This document shows positions 40,651-49,577 of a stretch of DNA of 50,802 nt, one piece after another. Origin of the DNA: Chrysophaeum taylorii (Eukaryota > Sar > Pelagophyceae > Pelagomonadales > Pelagomonadaceae). The DNA is taken from NCBI GenBank assembly GCA_029834535.1, contig JAQMWT010000395.1, positions 1 to 50,802 of the forward strand, in the 5' to 3' direction. The position numbers and the translations under genes were made by a program. How positions within the stretch are numbered: position 1 is the first letter of the stretch; each line of letters opens with the position of its first letter. Under the pieces are notes generated by a model that was not told the origin of the DNA, did no database searches, and saw only the letters and a list, made by a program, of their open reading frames with translations.

Positions 40651-42050
40651 ACTTTCACATCGAATGGGCAACCATACGCAATGGCATTCCCAGCCCCGGA
40701 GACATCAATCAGGTTGCAGAATTATTCTTGAACATCGCCAGCCGTCTCTTAGCAGAGGAGGACCTCAACCTCAGCTCCCTCTTCAATGCCGTAGCAGATG
40801 CTCACCATGCTGCGATCCGCAAGCCAAGCAAATCGAAAATCTCGAGACGCTACTCGCCGAGGCCACATTTGCCAAAGTCCGAGTTGACAAGCGACCCAGC
40901 CCCCCTAGCGCTTCGACTGCCGCTCTGCCCCCCTTGCACAAGCCAGGCACCATTCAGCACGCGAAAAGAGTGCTTTTGGTCACTCGCTGGCACCGCATCC
41001 ACCACCAGCAACCAGAGATTCTTCGCCGCACGATTGCCGCCAATGTAACGAATCTCCGCCCAGGTGATGATCGGTATCTGCAAGACTGCAGCGAATGCAA
41101 GCGCTGTCAATCGCATGTCAGCTTCCGTCACAAGAACACTTCCTGGTCACATGATGAACTAGCCTATGCTCCTGGCCGTCATCTCCATATGGACGTCTCA
41201 TACCCGAGCATCAACAAATGCTATGGTGGCTTTCGTTACATCATGCATTTTGTGTGTATTATCTCGGCACACAATACCCTGATCGCCGACTACGGTTGCG
41301 ATGGAGGACGGTGCCTCATGAATCCTGAGCCTTGCGAGGGCATCCGCCCTCCCGGCGTAGGTTGGCACCTAGTCGCCTCCCGGGCGGGCCGGTTGGCAGC
41401 CGGAACGTTCGCAGTGGGACGGGGTATGGCCGGGGGGCGAAGACGGAAGGTTATCGACGAGTTGGTTGTCAGTCACATTGCTGTCTCCTCGTCGCATGGC
41501 GACAAGCTTGATGGTCACTCTCCGCCGACCGACCTTTCGGCGCTCCTCGTCTACAGGCCCGTGATTCCGGACTGGCTCCTGTCGGTCCGGCCTGGCTCCC
41601 ATGCTCGGGAGAGGTCTGAAGTTAGTTAGTTAGTTACACAAATGGGTATACTTCCTGAGGAAACTAGACGCACAGGACGTTCTGGCTGGCATCCTCTACG
41701 TGGTCAATGTGATTAAGGTCGAATTCGATGTTAGTGTGAAAATCATCTCGTCTGATGCCTTTTCCACGTTCCGCTCCGAAGCTTTCTACCCGCTCAAGGT
41801 GCAGCTCGCTATCCAGTTTCAAATCATTGGTCGCCACCTACACCGGCGGAACTTCGCGGAAAACATCATAAAGGAAAACACACGAGGCACTGTAGTTCGC
41901 CTCCTCAACCTTCGCAGTGTCCGCATCGAAGGAAAGCCTATTGGCGCCGAGTATTATCACCCGTTTGCTCTGCTGCATAAGATCCAAGCCGACAATCAGC
42001 GCTCTCATGGACTGCCCTCGCGCACTAACATGACCTGCACCGTCCCCCAG
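40651..42050 (+). pseudogene. pol: Copia A integrase, interrupted by a SINE
   Basis: After a helical connector (AELFLNIASRLLAEEDLNLS) and a one-base loss near 40838 relative to copia B, the zinc-binding domain appears: TRWHRIHHQQPEIL, SECKRCQSHVSF. The first catalytic Asp is in HLHMDVSYPSINKCYGGF. The SINE at 41275-41636 interrupts the core; after it come KIISSDAFSTFRSEAF (second Asp) and HRRNFAENIIKENT (Glu). DNA integration activity is destroyed by the insertion, but the DDE residues are recognisable on both sides. Confidence 0.87.
41275..41636 (+). mobile_element. SINE copy 3 (in copia A integrase)
   Basis: 362 bases with CACAA on both sides (41270-41274 and 41637-41641). The body runs GATCGCCGACTACGG to GAGGTCTGAA and ends in (GTTA)n. 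It is nearly identical to copy 1 (11419-11777). Copia B lacks the insertion and shows the empty site (GCACACAAAGGGGTATAC). It has an open frame across most of its length on this strand, which is incidental because it is not shared with copy 2. Confidence 0.88.
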
Positions 42051-43430
42051 CGCATCATGTCACCCATGGCACCGCTCCTGAAGCTCCTTCCCTTTGGCGA
42101 ACCTGTCACCTTTGTCTATCCTCACAGTCACAAATTGGAACCCTCCAGCGTCTCCGCCTCTTATCTTCATAGCAACAATTACCTCCCGAACCTCCCCGGC
42201 ACAGACCGATTTATCCGTGATGTTCATAGCTCTATCCTGCTTGTACATCAGGGGCGATATGGGAAAATCGTCACCTCTAACGACTTCCACGTTGATGCAG
42301 ACATGCCAGTCAACCGCAACAAGGAGATCGAACGGATCAAAGCACTCACGCAGATCCCAACAGAGGCACGGCAAGAGGACCCGCTTCCGGCTATAAGCGA
42401 ACAGCAAATGCCGGAATTCATACAGGCATCGAAAAATGAGGGCGAGACTCAAGACCACGACCAGGACGACAAACCCAACGATGATGACGAGCACAAAGAA
42501 CCGGATCCAAGTCCCGTCAGCGACGAGACACCTGAACAGGATTTTTCGTTCCTCAACCGGCCACCTCCACCGGATGGTAGCATTCCGATGCCCAAACGAA
42601 AGGATCGCCTAGAGGTTGTTCTCGACGATTCAGGTTTTACTCCAGTTTTCGTGCATCGCAACCAGAGTGACAAACTCAAGGCAGATCTCAAGGACGAGCG
42701 CGGATTCCGCATTCCCAAGGATCAACTCTATATCGTGAAACGTGTCGACGATGGAAAACTTTTCACCAGACGCATTATCGCTTCAGAGTATGGTCGCAAC
42801 TGGAAATACCAGCAGGAGCAATCCACGGCTCGCGCCACAGCCAACATGCCCAGCACATTTATGTTCCTCATCAGTGTCAGCGCTCTGCACCAGGGCCATG
42901 CCGCCAGCATCGCATCTGATCTCAACATTAGAAGGGATGCTATGCCGCCAAATGATGTCCCGAAAGGATGTCTCCTAGCAAATACCACACAAGACTATGG
43001 TATCATGGGCGGCACTGCACTGGATCTGCAGAGAGAAACCGACGCAGAACTCTTGTACGTCGACTTCCGAAGGAAGCCGTGTCACTCATCTGTATTGGTT
43101 GACCACCTCGACAACAACAGTTCTGTTCTCGAGAACTATGTGTGCCACGACGAACTGTCACAGGCAGAGTATTATGCGCGCCAATGGAACCAAGAATTCT
43201 GTTGTATGGGCTCCTCTCGTTTGTGGGACATCTCAGCGCATCAGCACTACCTGTTAGCTTCTCGTCACAGGCATGCCTTCATGCACGATTCTGGCGAAAT
43301 CGGACGCCTCTTTCTGAGTCAGAGTGATCCGAATCAAGATATTCTCCAAGAAGTCATGGACTACGACTTGCAGCACATCGATCATGTCGTGTTACAACTC
43401 GTGACTGCGGAAGATATTGTCTATGAGCCT
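42051..43430 (+). CDS. pol: Copia A integrase-to-RT linker region
   Basis: Open continuation of the integrase frame, collinear with copia B 15922-17328: FGEPVTFVYPHSHKLE, HQGRYGKIVTSNDFHVDADM, an acidic stretch (DHDQDDKPNDDDEHKE), PPPPDGSIPMPKRKDRLEV and an unidentified module (YIVKRVDDGKLFTRRII, YGRNWKYQQEQ, SALHQGHAASIASDLNI, ETDAELLYVDF). Copia A lacks a few residues of the acidic stretch present in B. The preserved reading frame in both copies argues that the module matters to the element, but I cannot assign a role. Confidence 0.7.
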
Positions 43431-45217
43431 GAGAAGATTGTCGAACTCAAAGGACTCAGCGAAGAAGACAAGCTCAAGCATATAGCTTCGATTTGCAAGG
43501 AAATTGAAGGCTTGTGCTCCAACGGCGTCCTTAAGCATGAACCTTTACCCCCAGACCGTTCGTCTATCTCGACGAAACTCGTGCTGAAGATCAAGTATTA
43601 TGCTGACGGCACCCCAGACCGCCATAAAGCTCGTCTAGTTGCCCGAGGTTTCTTGGCACGTGTCGGCATTGACTTTTATGCCACATCTTCACCGACCGCG
43701 ATGCTCGCCACCAACCGGTTCTTGCTCGCCATCGCTGTGAAGCACAGGCTCCCGGTCGCGTACGCAGACATTCCCCAGGCATTCATCCAATCGGCACTCG
43801 ATCGCCCGGTATGGATAGACTTACCTCTAGGAATACGTGTCTCGCACAACCTTATCCAGCAGATACAGAAAAACCACCCAGAGTCCAAGTTAGCTCTCCG
43901 ACTCTTCAAGGCTCTCTATGGTCTCAAACAGTTAGCTTTGTTGTGGAACATTAAGCTCGACTCGTCTCTTCGACAACATAAGTTCGAACGCTCACAAGTC
44001 GATACTTCATCTATTTCAGTTGGGATCGATCTATCAACAGATGGGTTCTCCTATCCGTCTCCGTCGATGACCTATTGAGCACTGGTACAAACACTGCCAA
44101 AATCACGTCTCTTCGCACTGCTCTGGAGAAGGAATATGGCAAAGGTACGTGGCACGATAACATCAGATCCTTCCTTGGTATCGATGTACACTACAACGTC
44201 TCCGCTGGTCACCTTACTATGAATGTAGCCGCGAAGATAAACAAGATGCTCGCCGAGCATAAACTCAACCTCCATACTACTGACGTCCCCTACTCGGACA
44301 TTCTCACTCAAAAACCTTCTGCTAAGCTTCTCTCCGACTTGGCTCCCACTTTAGAAATATTACGCAAAAATTTTCCTCACTACTGTGGCACTAGTATTTA
44401 CTTGTCTGTCACATGTCGCCCAGATATCACCACTTTGTGCAACAAATGCTGCAAGGGTATGCACAACCCTGAGCAGACCCATCTTCTGCACTTATATGTT
44501 TTACTTCGCTATTTGAAGGGTACTCCGAATGATTCTCTCGACTATTCATCCGACAGCCCCTCTATTACGCCCTTTATTCAGCATCTGATCGGAAACTACC
44601 CAGAGTTGCATCACCTTCGTTCGCCCATTATTTGTTTTACTGATGCCAGTTTCGCTGACCGTTCTGACCCTCGCTTAAGATCTCATTCTGGTGCATGTAT
44701 TTTCGTATTTGGCAATCTCGTATTCTGGTCTAGCAAACGCCAAACTCTTACTGCCAAAAGCACCATGGAAGCCGAACTCATCGCCGCTAGCGCAGCCGCT
44801 GATGAATGTCAATGGTTCCACAAGATCTTCTCCTCTCACCCTTATCTGTTTTCACGTGATCAAGCTCACGCTATTCCCCTGCTTATTGACAACGCTAGCG
44901 CATTACATGTCGCTAATCACCCTAAAGTCAGTGCTCCTTCTCGTCATATCAATTTACGAGAATTTCGCATTCGTGACTACCAGGCCAACTCGGTCATTCG
45001 TCCTCTCTGGTGTCCTACTCACTACCAGGTCGCCGATCACTTTTCCAAGCTTCTTCCACGCAACTTATTCCACAAGTTCAAAAACGCCTACGGTGTTCAC
45101 TCTACATCTTCTTCACCACCATCTCATCAAGTTGCTCTTTCTGCTACTCTTCCACCGTACGACTCCGTCCAGAACACTCTCTATGTTCTTGTCGATGGCA
45201 AGTCGCTTCCTGCTTAG
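43431..45217 (+). pseudogene. pol: Copia A reverse transcriptase and RNase H
   Basis: RT entry EEDKLKHIASICKEIEGL, then KHKARLVARGFLARVGIDF-type sequence (here DRHKARLVARGF), YADIPQAFIQSALDRPVW and LFKALYGLKQLALLWN. A one-base loss near 44010 relative to copia B sends the frame to a TGA at 44076-44078 just before the catalytic SVSVDDLL, which is readable in the other frame. That frame (44075-45217) continues with FLGIDVHYNVSAGHL, LLRYLKGTPNDSL and RNase H: CFTDASFAD, STMEAELIAAS, LIDNASALHVANHP, PTHYQVADHFSKLLP. All RNase H acidic residues are present. Confidence 0.92.
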
Positions 45218-45259
45218 TTTGATCCAGATTTCGCTCACCGAGTTCAATCTGTGAGGGCG

Positions 45260-45455
45260 TAGAGATAGAAAATTTGAATTAGGGTTAGTCCCCCCATATC
45301 CTAGGGTTAGCTCTCTTACTTTTAGCACCTTTTGATTTAAGAAAACGCTGTGTTATTCACACCGGCTGTCCTCGTTATAGGAGACAGATACGAGGGCAGA
45401 CTACCACTGCTCTCTCTCTGCTGAAGGGCAACACAGTTGAAATTACTGTTCTATA
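45260..45455 (+). repeat. Copia A 3' LTR
   Basis: 196 bases, preceded by the conserved segment TTTCGCTCACCGAGTTCAAT and the purine-rich GTGAGGGCG, a likely plus-strand primer. It ends ACTGTTCTATA, followed by the CACCA duplication. Confidence 0.93.
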
Positions 45456-45460
45456 CACCA

Positions 45461-45730
45461 ACACGCCGGAGACCTCAACACTCAAGGTCAATGCGGACTT
45501 GGGGTTGGCTACGCGTCGCCACAATACGTGTTCACGCTCGCCAAGCCTCTCAACTTGAGGCTGGCTAGTTGCCTTATGATAATAAGATACTCTTTACAGT
45601 GAAAACAGTGCGACGTCAGCAGAATGACATCACTTGACATCACAAGTAAAGAGGGAAAAGGCGTCCCGTTGAACGGGCGCAAGCCTTAAGAAGTGGGGTA
45701 AGGCTTAGGGAGGAGGAGTTGCCGCCACAG
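45461..45730 (-). repeat. GA 5' LTR, outer part (split by copia A)
   Basis: Continues the LTR at ACACGCCGGAGACCTCAACA and ends GTTGCCGCCACAG before the GGGCC duplication at 45731-45735. Together with 35669-35720 it equals the 321-base left LTR in length (about 322). It contains two TGACATCA octamers and the inverted block CCCGTTGAACGGG. Confidence 0.9.
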
Positions 45731-45735
45731 GGGCC

Positions 45736-47728
45736 ATTACATCCGTGCAGAGAGTGAGTCTTGGTGTGAGACTTACCTGGAGTGAAAACAGTGCATATGA
45801 AGTCTGCTACTTTGGAAGAAATTGTCGATGAAAGTGGAAATTTGTCCATCGGGAGGCTTGGTGCCTGGTTCAGTAGAGTTTGGTTGGCGGCACAGGCGTC
45901 GTCGTCACCCGTTACCGAAAAGTTGGCTTTGATGAAGGGCGCCTATGTAATCTTGATGACGTTGTTCATAATCTTCAATTGAGTCTTCGGGTTGGGCCTC
46001 GGTCTCGGAAACTTGATCATCGTATATAGTCGAGTTGACCATGACCATCGTACGTGGAGCCGTCGTCTATAACGCCCTCTGCAGCTGGATCATCCGGCGA
46101 ATGGTCGGAGGAGAGAAGCTGGAGAAGTTCGGCGGCGTCGTTATCTGCCTCAGAGAGGAGGATCTCGTCGGAGATGGTAGTGATGAGCTTGGTGAGTTTG
46201 GTCATACGATCAGGATTGGAGGTGTGTTGCTGGCCGGCTTGACTGAGGTTGCGGATAGTCTGTAGCTTGCGGCGGACATCACGAAGGGGAACCTTGAACC
46301 GTTGATCAGGAGTGTGAGGTATTGGAGGATGGGTTGGGTGGGAAAGGTGACTTTGCGGAGATGCGGGTGTTCGCGTTTGTCAGGGGTGACAGTGGGAGCA
46401 CGCGGATTTGGCTTATGCTTGGTGGGGGTGACCGGTGTTGCTTTGGGCTTTGGACTGTCGTTGATGTCCTAGTATGACGGCGAACGAGGATTGGGGGGCT
46501 TTTTGGGTTTCTTGACGTGGCGTGAAATTCGTTTCTTTCGATAAGCGTGGAGATGTGGATAAGAGGCTCATCCTCATCTGGATCGAGTTCAGCTTCAGTA
46601 AGGAAGGCGTCGACGAGGTCGGCGTCGTCGGGAGAGTCCTTATCTGGATCCGGAGATATTTCATCTTCAGGGGGTGAAGCGTCATCGTCATCTTCGGTGA
46701 GGTGGAAACCAAGGCGGCGAGGACGAATTCGTGGATTGTCTTTGTCTTTGGTGGGCAGACGACCGAAGTCCGTGACAAAGCGGAGAGGCTTGAAGTTGAG
46801 CGAATGGTGGGGCTTTAGGTGAGCCCAGAAGTTGCGCTCAAAGGTGGAGATGACCGTGGTGCGTGCAATCAACTTTGGCAGGTGATGGATTGCGGCTTTA
46901 TCTTCGTCGAGAAGCTGAGAGTCGTGTGGAGTGCGAAGACAGTTGGCAAGACGAGCGAAGCCTTTGATGTGTGTGGGGGCGCGCGAGTCGAGAAGACTGG
47001 AGGGGTATTTAAAGCGGAGGATTTTGTGTATCTCCTCTTTGATGGTTTCGTCGTGGAGTTGGAGTGAGGAACCGTCGGTGTTTTGACGGAGTTGTTGCTG
47101 GATGTGGAGCATGTAGTCGATGTAGTAGGCGGGTTCATGGAGCTCCGGGTTGAAGGGAGTGTTCAGATACGAATTGTACACGTAGTGGGCATGGTGGACG
47201 TGGTTTTGTCCAGTATGCTTGTCGAGTGCGATGCGAACTTGGTGAACAAATTCGAGACCAATGGGGTGAGTCGACCCGAGCTTGTCAATTTCGTCGTGTG
47301 CTGGATGCTTGACGGAATCACGACCGGTGTTCAGGAAACGGCGGAACCGAGGGTGCACAGTCTCGCGGAGGTACACGATAAATTCTGCTTCTTTGTCCTT
47401 AAGGTGCGGTTGCGTGATGGGGTAAAGCTTGATTCCGGATTCTTTTTCTTGATTTTGGAGTTCCGTCAGCTTGACCTTGTAGACGTGTTCGTATAAGGTT
47501 TTGCCGAACTTGCGGTAAATGCCTTGGTAATATACCGTTACCTTGAAAGTCTTGCGTGTTGCCGTTGGTGGAGTGAGTGTCGGGATCTTTGTCGTACTCA
47601 GCGGTGCAGTGGCTAAGAAGAGCGTCGGCGCTGTCGTTGGAACCGCGCAGAACAGATTCCATGTATATAAGTTCTGAAAAAATATTGAGTGATGCCGGTT
47701 TCTGGCATGAGGTGCTCGGTGTCGAGGT
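45736..47728 (-). pseudogene. gag: Copia D gag, C-terminal two thirds, to the gag-protease joint
   Basis: From the right: ETGITQYF, then the conserved core (LYPITQPHLKDKEAEF, GLEFVHQVRIALDKHTGQN, YLNTPFNPELHEPAYYIDY), SRAPTHIKGFARLANCL, FERNFWAHLKPH and an acidic tail (LTEDDDDASPPEDEISPDPD). Smaller pieces near 46205-46017 (LITTISDEILLSEADNDAA) and 45850-45736 (VADFICTVFTPGKS, HSLHGCNGP) reach the point where GA inserted. The protease continues at 10481. Frameshifts near 46310 and 46000. It is more diverged from A and B than they are from each other. Confidence 0.82.
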
Positions 47729-49035
47729 CTGAAGAACGATAGCGACAAAAGTGCCTGGGATGACGTGCGTTAGACGTTGCCACTGAGGATCGCAGCGGGG
47801 CAAAGATAGCGGAAACAAGCTGGTACATGATGGCGGTGTACCGACGTCTGATGAGAACATGGCCTTTGGGCAGATATGTTGCATGGTGACCAGGGTATGA
47901 CGATGGTCGGAGTCGACAGAATCCAAAACAGGCGTAAACAGGTTTGATGCGAACGTGGGTGTTTGGTTTTTGTGGCGCGAGCAAGTTGCCATGGGCACGA
48001 CCGCGTCCTGTACGCGAAGATGGAAGACTTCGGACGCGCCAGCGGTGTAAGGAACGAACACAGGTAGACCAGGCTGCTGTATGCCAGCCTGCTGTGACAG
48101 ATAAGAAAGTGGCCCGTTTTCGCAGTCGCAAGAACGAAATTGCCATATGGGCCAACGTTGGAGGAGCAAGCGGCGAGCTTCGCTTGTCATACTCGAATAG
48201 GCTGCGGTAGAGGTGGAGACAGTGGCAAAACAGTTGTGGCACGTAAGAACGTTGCAGATAGCGTCGCGGGTGCTGAACACGGAATTCACGTCGATAGCAT
48301 GGGATTGGTCAAGAGTAGAGGTTTCTCCGAGGGCGAGCACGCGTGATGCAAAGACCAACGTAAGAGGTGAGATCAAGATCATTGACGTCAGTGAAAGCGC
48401 GGAAACGGAGGAAAGGCTTGGTAATGGCCAATGCAATGACGAGGGTGCGCCACAAGATCATCATCAACGACCAGAACGAGACGTAGAAGGACGGTAGAAT
48501 TGAGCACGAGCTTGTAATGGCAAGTGTCACCAGATCCGCGGACGAAGCCACAGTCATTGACGAGAAAGCGTGCCAAATAAAGCCACTAATTACGACAAGC
48601 TTGTTTGCAACCATACCAAGAGCGACGGAGCTTGTAAACGATTTTGGAACCATCGGTGGGTTGTGGGAGCTTGAATAAAGGCGGAGCTGACATCCAACTT
48701 GTGCAAATCCCAGTCATGAACAGCGACAAAGGTTAGAAAGAAACGGATCGTGACGATGTTGGCAACCGGTGACGATGTTGGCAACCGGTGAGTAGGTGTC
48801 ATGATAATCAATGCCGTGAACCTGCGTGTAACCGCGGACAACGAGGCGAGCCTTGTACGATTTGAAGTGGCCAGAGTCATACTTCTTGCGGATGATCCAC
48901 TTGAGAGTAAATGTTGCCAGAAAACGTCGAAGGAAGGCGCACAACATCCCAGCAACCAAGCTGACCAAGAGAGCTGTATTCGTTAGCGATGGCTTGCAAC
49001 CAGCCAGGACGCTCAGGATTGGTCGGAGCTAAAGC
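47729..49035 (-). pseudogene. pol: Foreign Ty1/copia reverse transcriptase fragment inserted in copia D gag
   Basis: Interrupts D gag between MLSYHV and the segment preceding ETGITQYF. Read right to left it is a classical copia RT: NPERPGWLQAIANEYSSLG, KWIIRKKYDSGHFKSYKARL, VVRGYTQVHGIDYHDTYSPV, then HDWDLHKLDVSSAFIQAP in a shifted frame, WHAFSSMTVASS-type damaged sequence, a VVDDDLV catalytic remnant near 48470 and YVGLCITRARPRRN. It is closer to plant/animal-type copia RT than to the A/B family. A 19-base unit (GTGACGATGTTGGCAACCG) is tandemly duplicated at about 48750-48787, which explains one frame break. The part left of about 48250 is not identified. No LTRs or target duplication were found for it. 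Confidence 0.75.
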
Positions 49036-49334
49036 TTCACATGATAGCTCAACATCGGAGGAGTAACTTGTGCGCCGTATATTGACTTGAGGACCGAGCT
49101 TGGGGGGTCAGTGAAGGTGGTAGGTTTGGTCTTGGAATCTTGTGGAGCCGGAGTGGGGTCTGGATTCGCTGCGGTGACGGTGGTGGTGGGCGTGTCCCTG
49201 CGTCTGTGCGGCGAGAGCGGCTGCGACCGCGGCTGTAATGCGAGCGTCAATGTCTTGCATATCTTGTTGGTGTTGGGCTCGTTGGTTGGCCAGCTCTGCC
49301 GTGGATCTTGATTACTTTGATTACGAGTGGCCAT
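49036..49334 (-). pseudogene. gag: Copia D gag, N-terminal part
   Basis: Starts MATRNQSNQDPRQ at 49334, followed by a Thr/Pro-rich segment (TTTVTAANPDPTPAPQD) and PPSSVLKSIYGAQVTPPML, matching copia A and B gag (PPSAVLKSMDSAQ). It is cut by the foreign RT fragment at MLSYHV. The initiator ATG lies about 75 bases inside the LTR, as in B. Confidence 0.8.
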
Positions 49335-49408
49335 CTTTGTTGGGGTGGAGCGTCATAAACAACGCCTGGAAATCCTCCTCTACCAATACCGGACTGGTGC
49401 CCGTCACC

Positions 49409-49577
49409 TAGAGTGCAGTAAAAACACTGAGTTCCTTGGTAGAGTCGTGCAGCGGCAGGGCTGCCCTTTTGTCCTGTTCCTAACGACAAGGACAGCACGG
49501 TGTTTTAAACACTGCGATTTCTGGGTTCTTAGTGTGTGGTGGTGAGACTAACTCTAGATATGAATTTTCTATCTCCA
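49409..49577 (-). repeat. Copia D 5' LTR
   Basis: 169 bases, diverged member of the family. On the minus strand it starts TGGAGATAGAAAATTC, contains AACACCGTGCTGTCCTTGTC and ends TTTTTACTGCACTCTA. The interior then reads GGTGACGGGCACCAGTCC, parallel to A and B. The right flank (ATGGG from 49578) is the gag of element E. The 3' partner is not in the window. Confidence 0.82.

Larger units (their letters stand above)
35721..45455 (+). mobile_element. Ty1/copia element A, full length, best preserved, carries a methyltransferase
   Basis: LTRs 35721-35922 and 45260-45455 with TAGAGA / TCT(C/A)TA ends, and a perfect CACCA target duplication (35716-35720, 45456-45460) within the GA 5' LTR. The interior encodes gag, protease, C5-methyltransferase, integrase, linker, reverse transcriptase and RNase H. 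One SINE is nested in the integrase. Frames are broken at about 37110, 37780, 38930, 40838 and 44010. Copia B is intact at 40838 and 44010, so those breaks are decay rather than design. Length without the SINE is about 9.37 kb. Confidence 0.94.
10482..45730 (-). mobile_element. Ty3/gypsy element GA, full length but with multiple nested insertions
   Basis: The left LTR (10482-10802) and the split right LTR (35669-35720 plus 45461-45730) belong to the same family, with ends TGTGGCGGC and GCCGCCACA. The flanks carry GGGCC at 10477-10481 and 45731-45735, a 5-bp target duplication in the copia D gag-protease region. On the minus strand the order is 5' LTR, tRNA primer site, coiled-coil gag, Cys/His region, protease, beta-rich spacer, C5-methyltransferase-like domain, reverse transcriptase, RNase H, integrase, 3' LTR. 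Removing the nested elements leaves about 10.3 kb. It is interrupted by copia A, an inverted-repeat element, gypsy G3, copia B and a SINE, and carries several frameshifts. Confidence 0.9.

Noticed and set aside
39243..40658. Several minus-strand ORFs of 65-127 codons opposite the copia A methyltransferase
   Set aside because: The same antisense frames appear opposite copia B simply because the sense sequence is conserved; no independent evidence of coding.
41275..41629. The open frame across SINE copy 3 and the integrase as a real Gly/Arg-rich protein
   Set aside because: It starts in integrase and ends in the SINE tail; copy 1 shares it only because the two SINEs are nearly identical, and copy 2 does not.
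45775..45790. CAGGTAAGT-type splice donor at the copia D gag-protease joint
   Set aside because: Seen in complement only in D; A and B have other bases there and the polyprotein frame continues through it, so coincidence is likelier than an intron.
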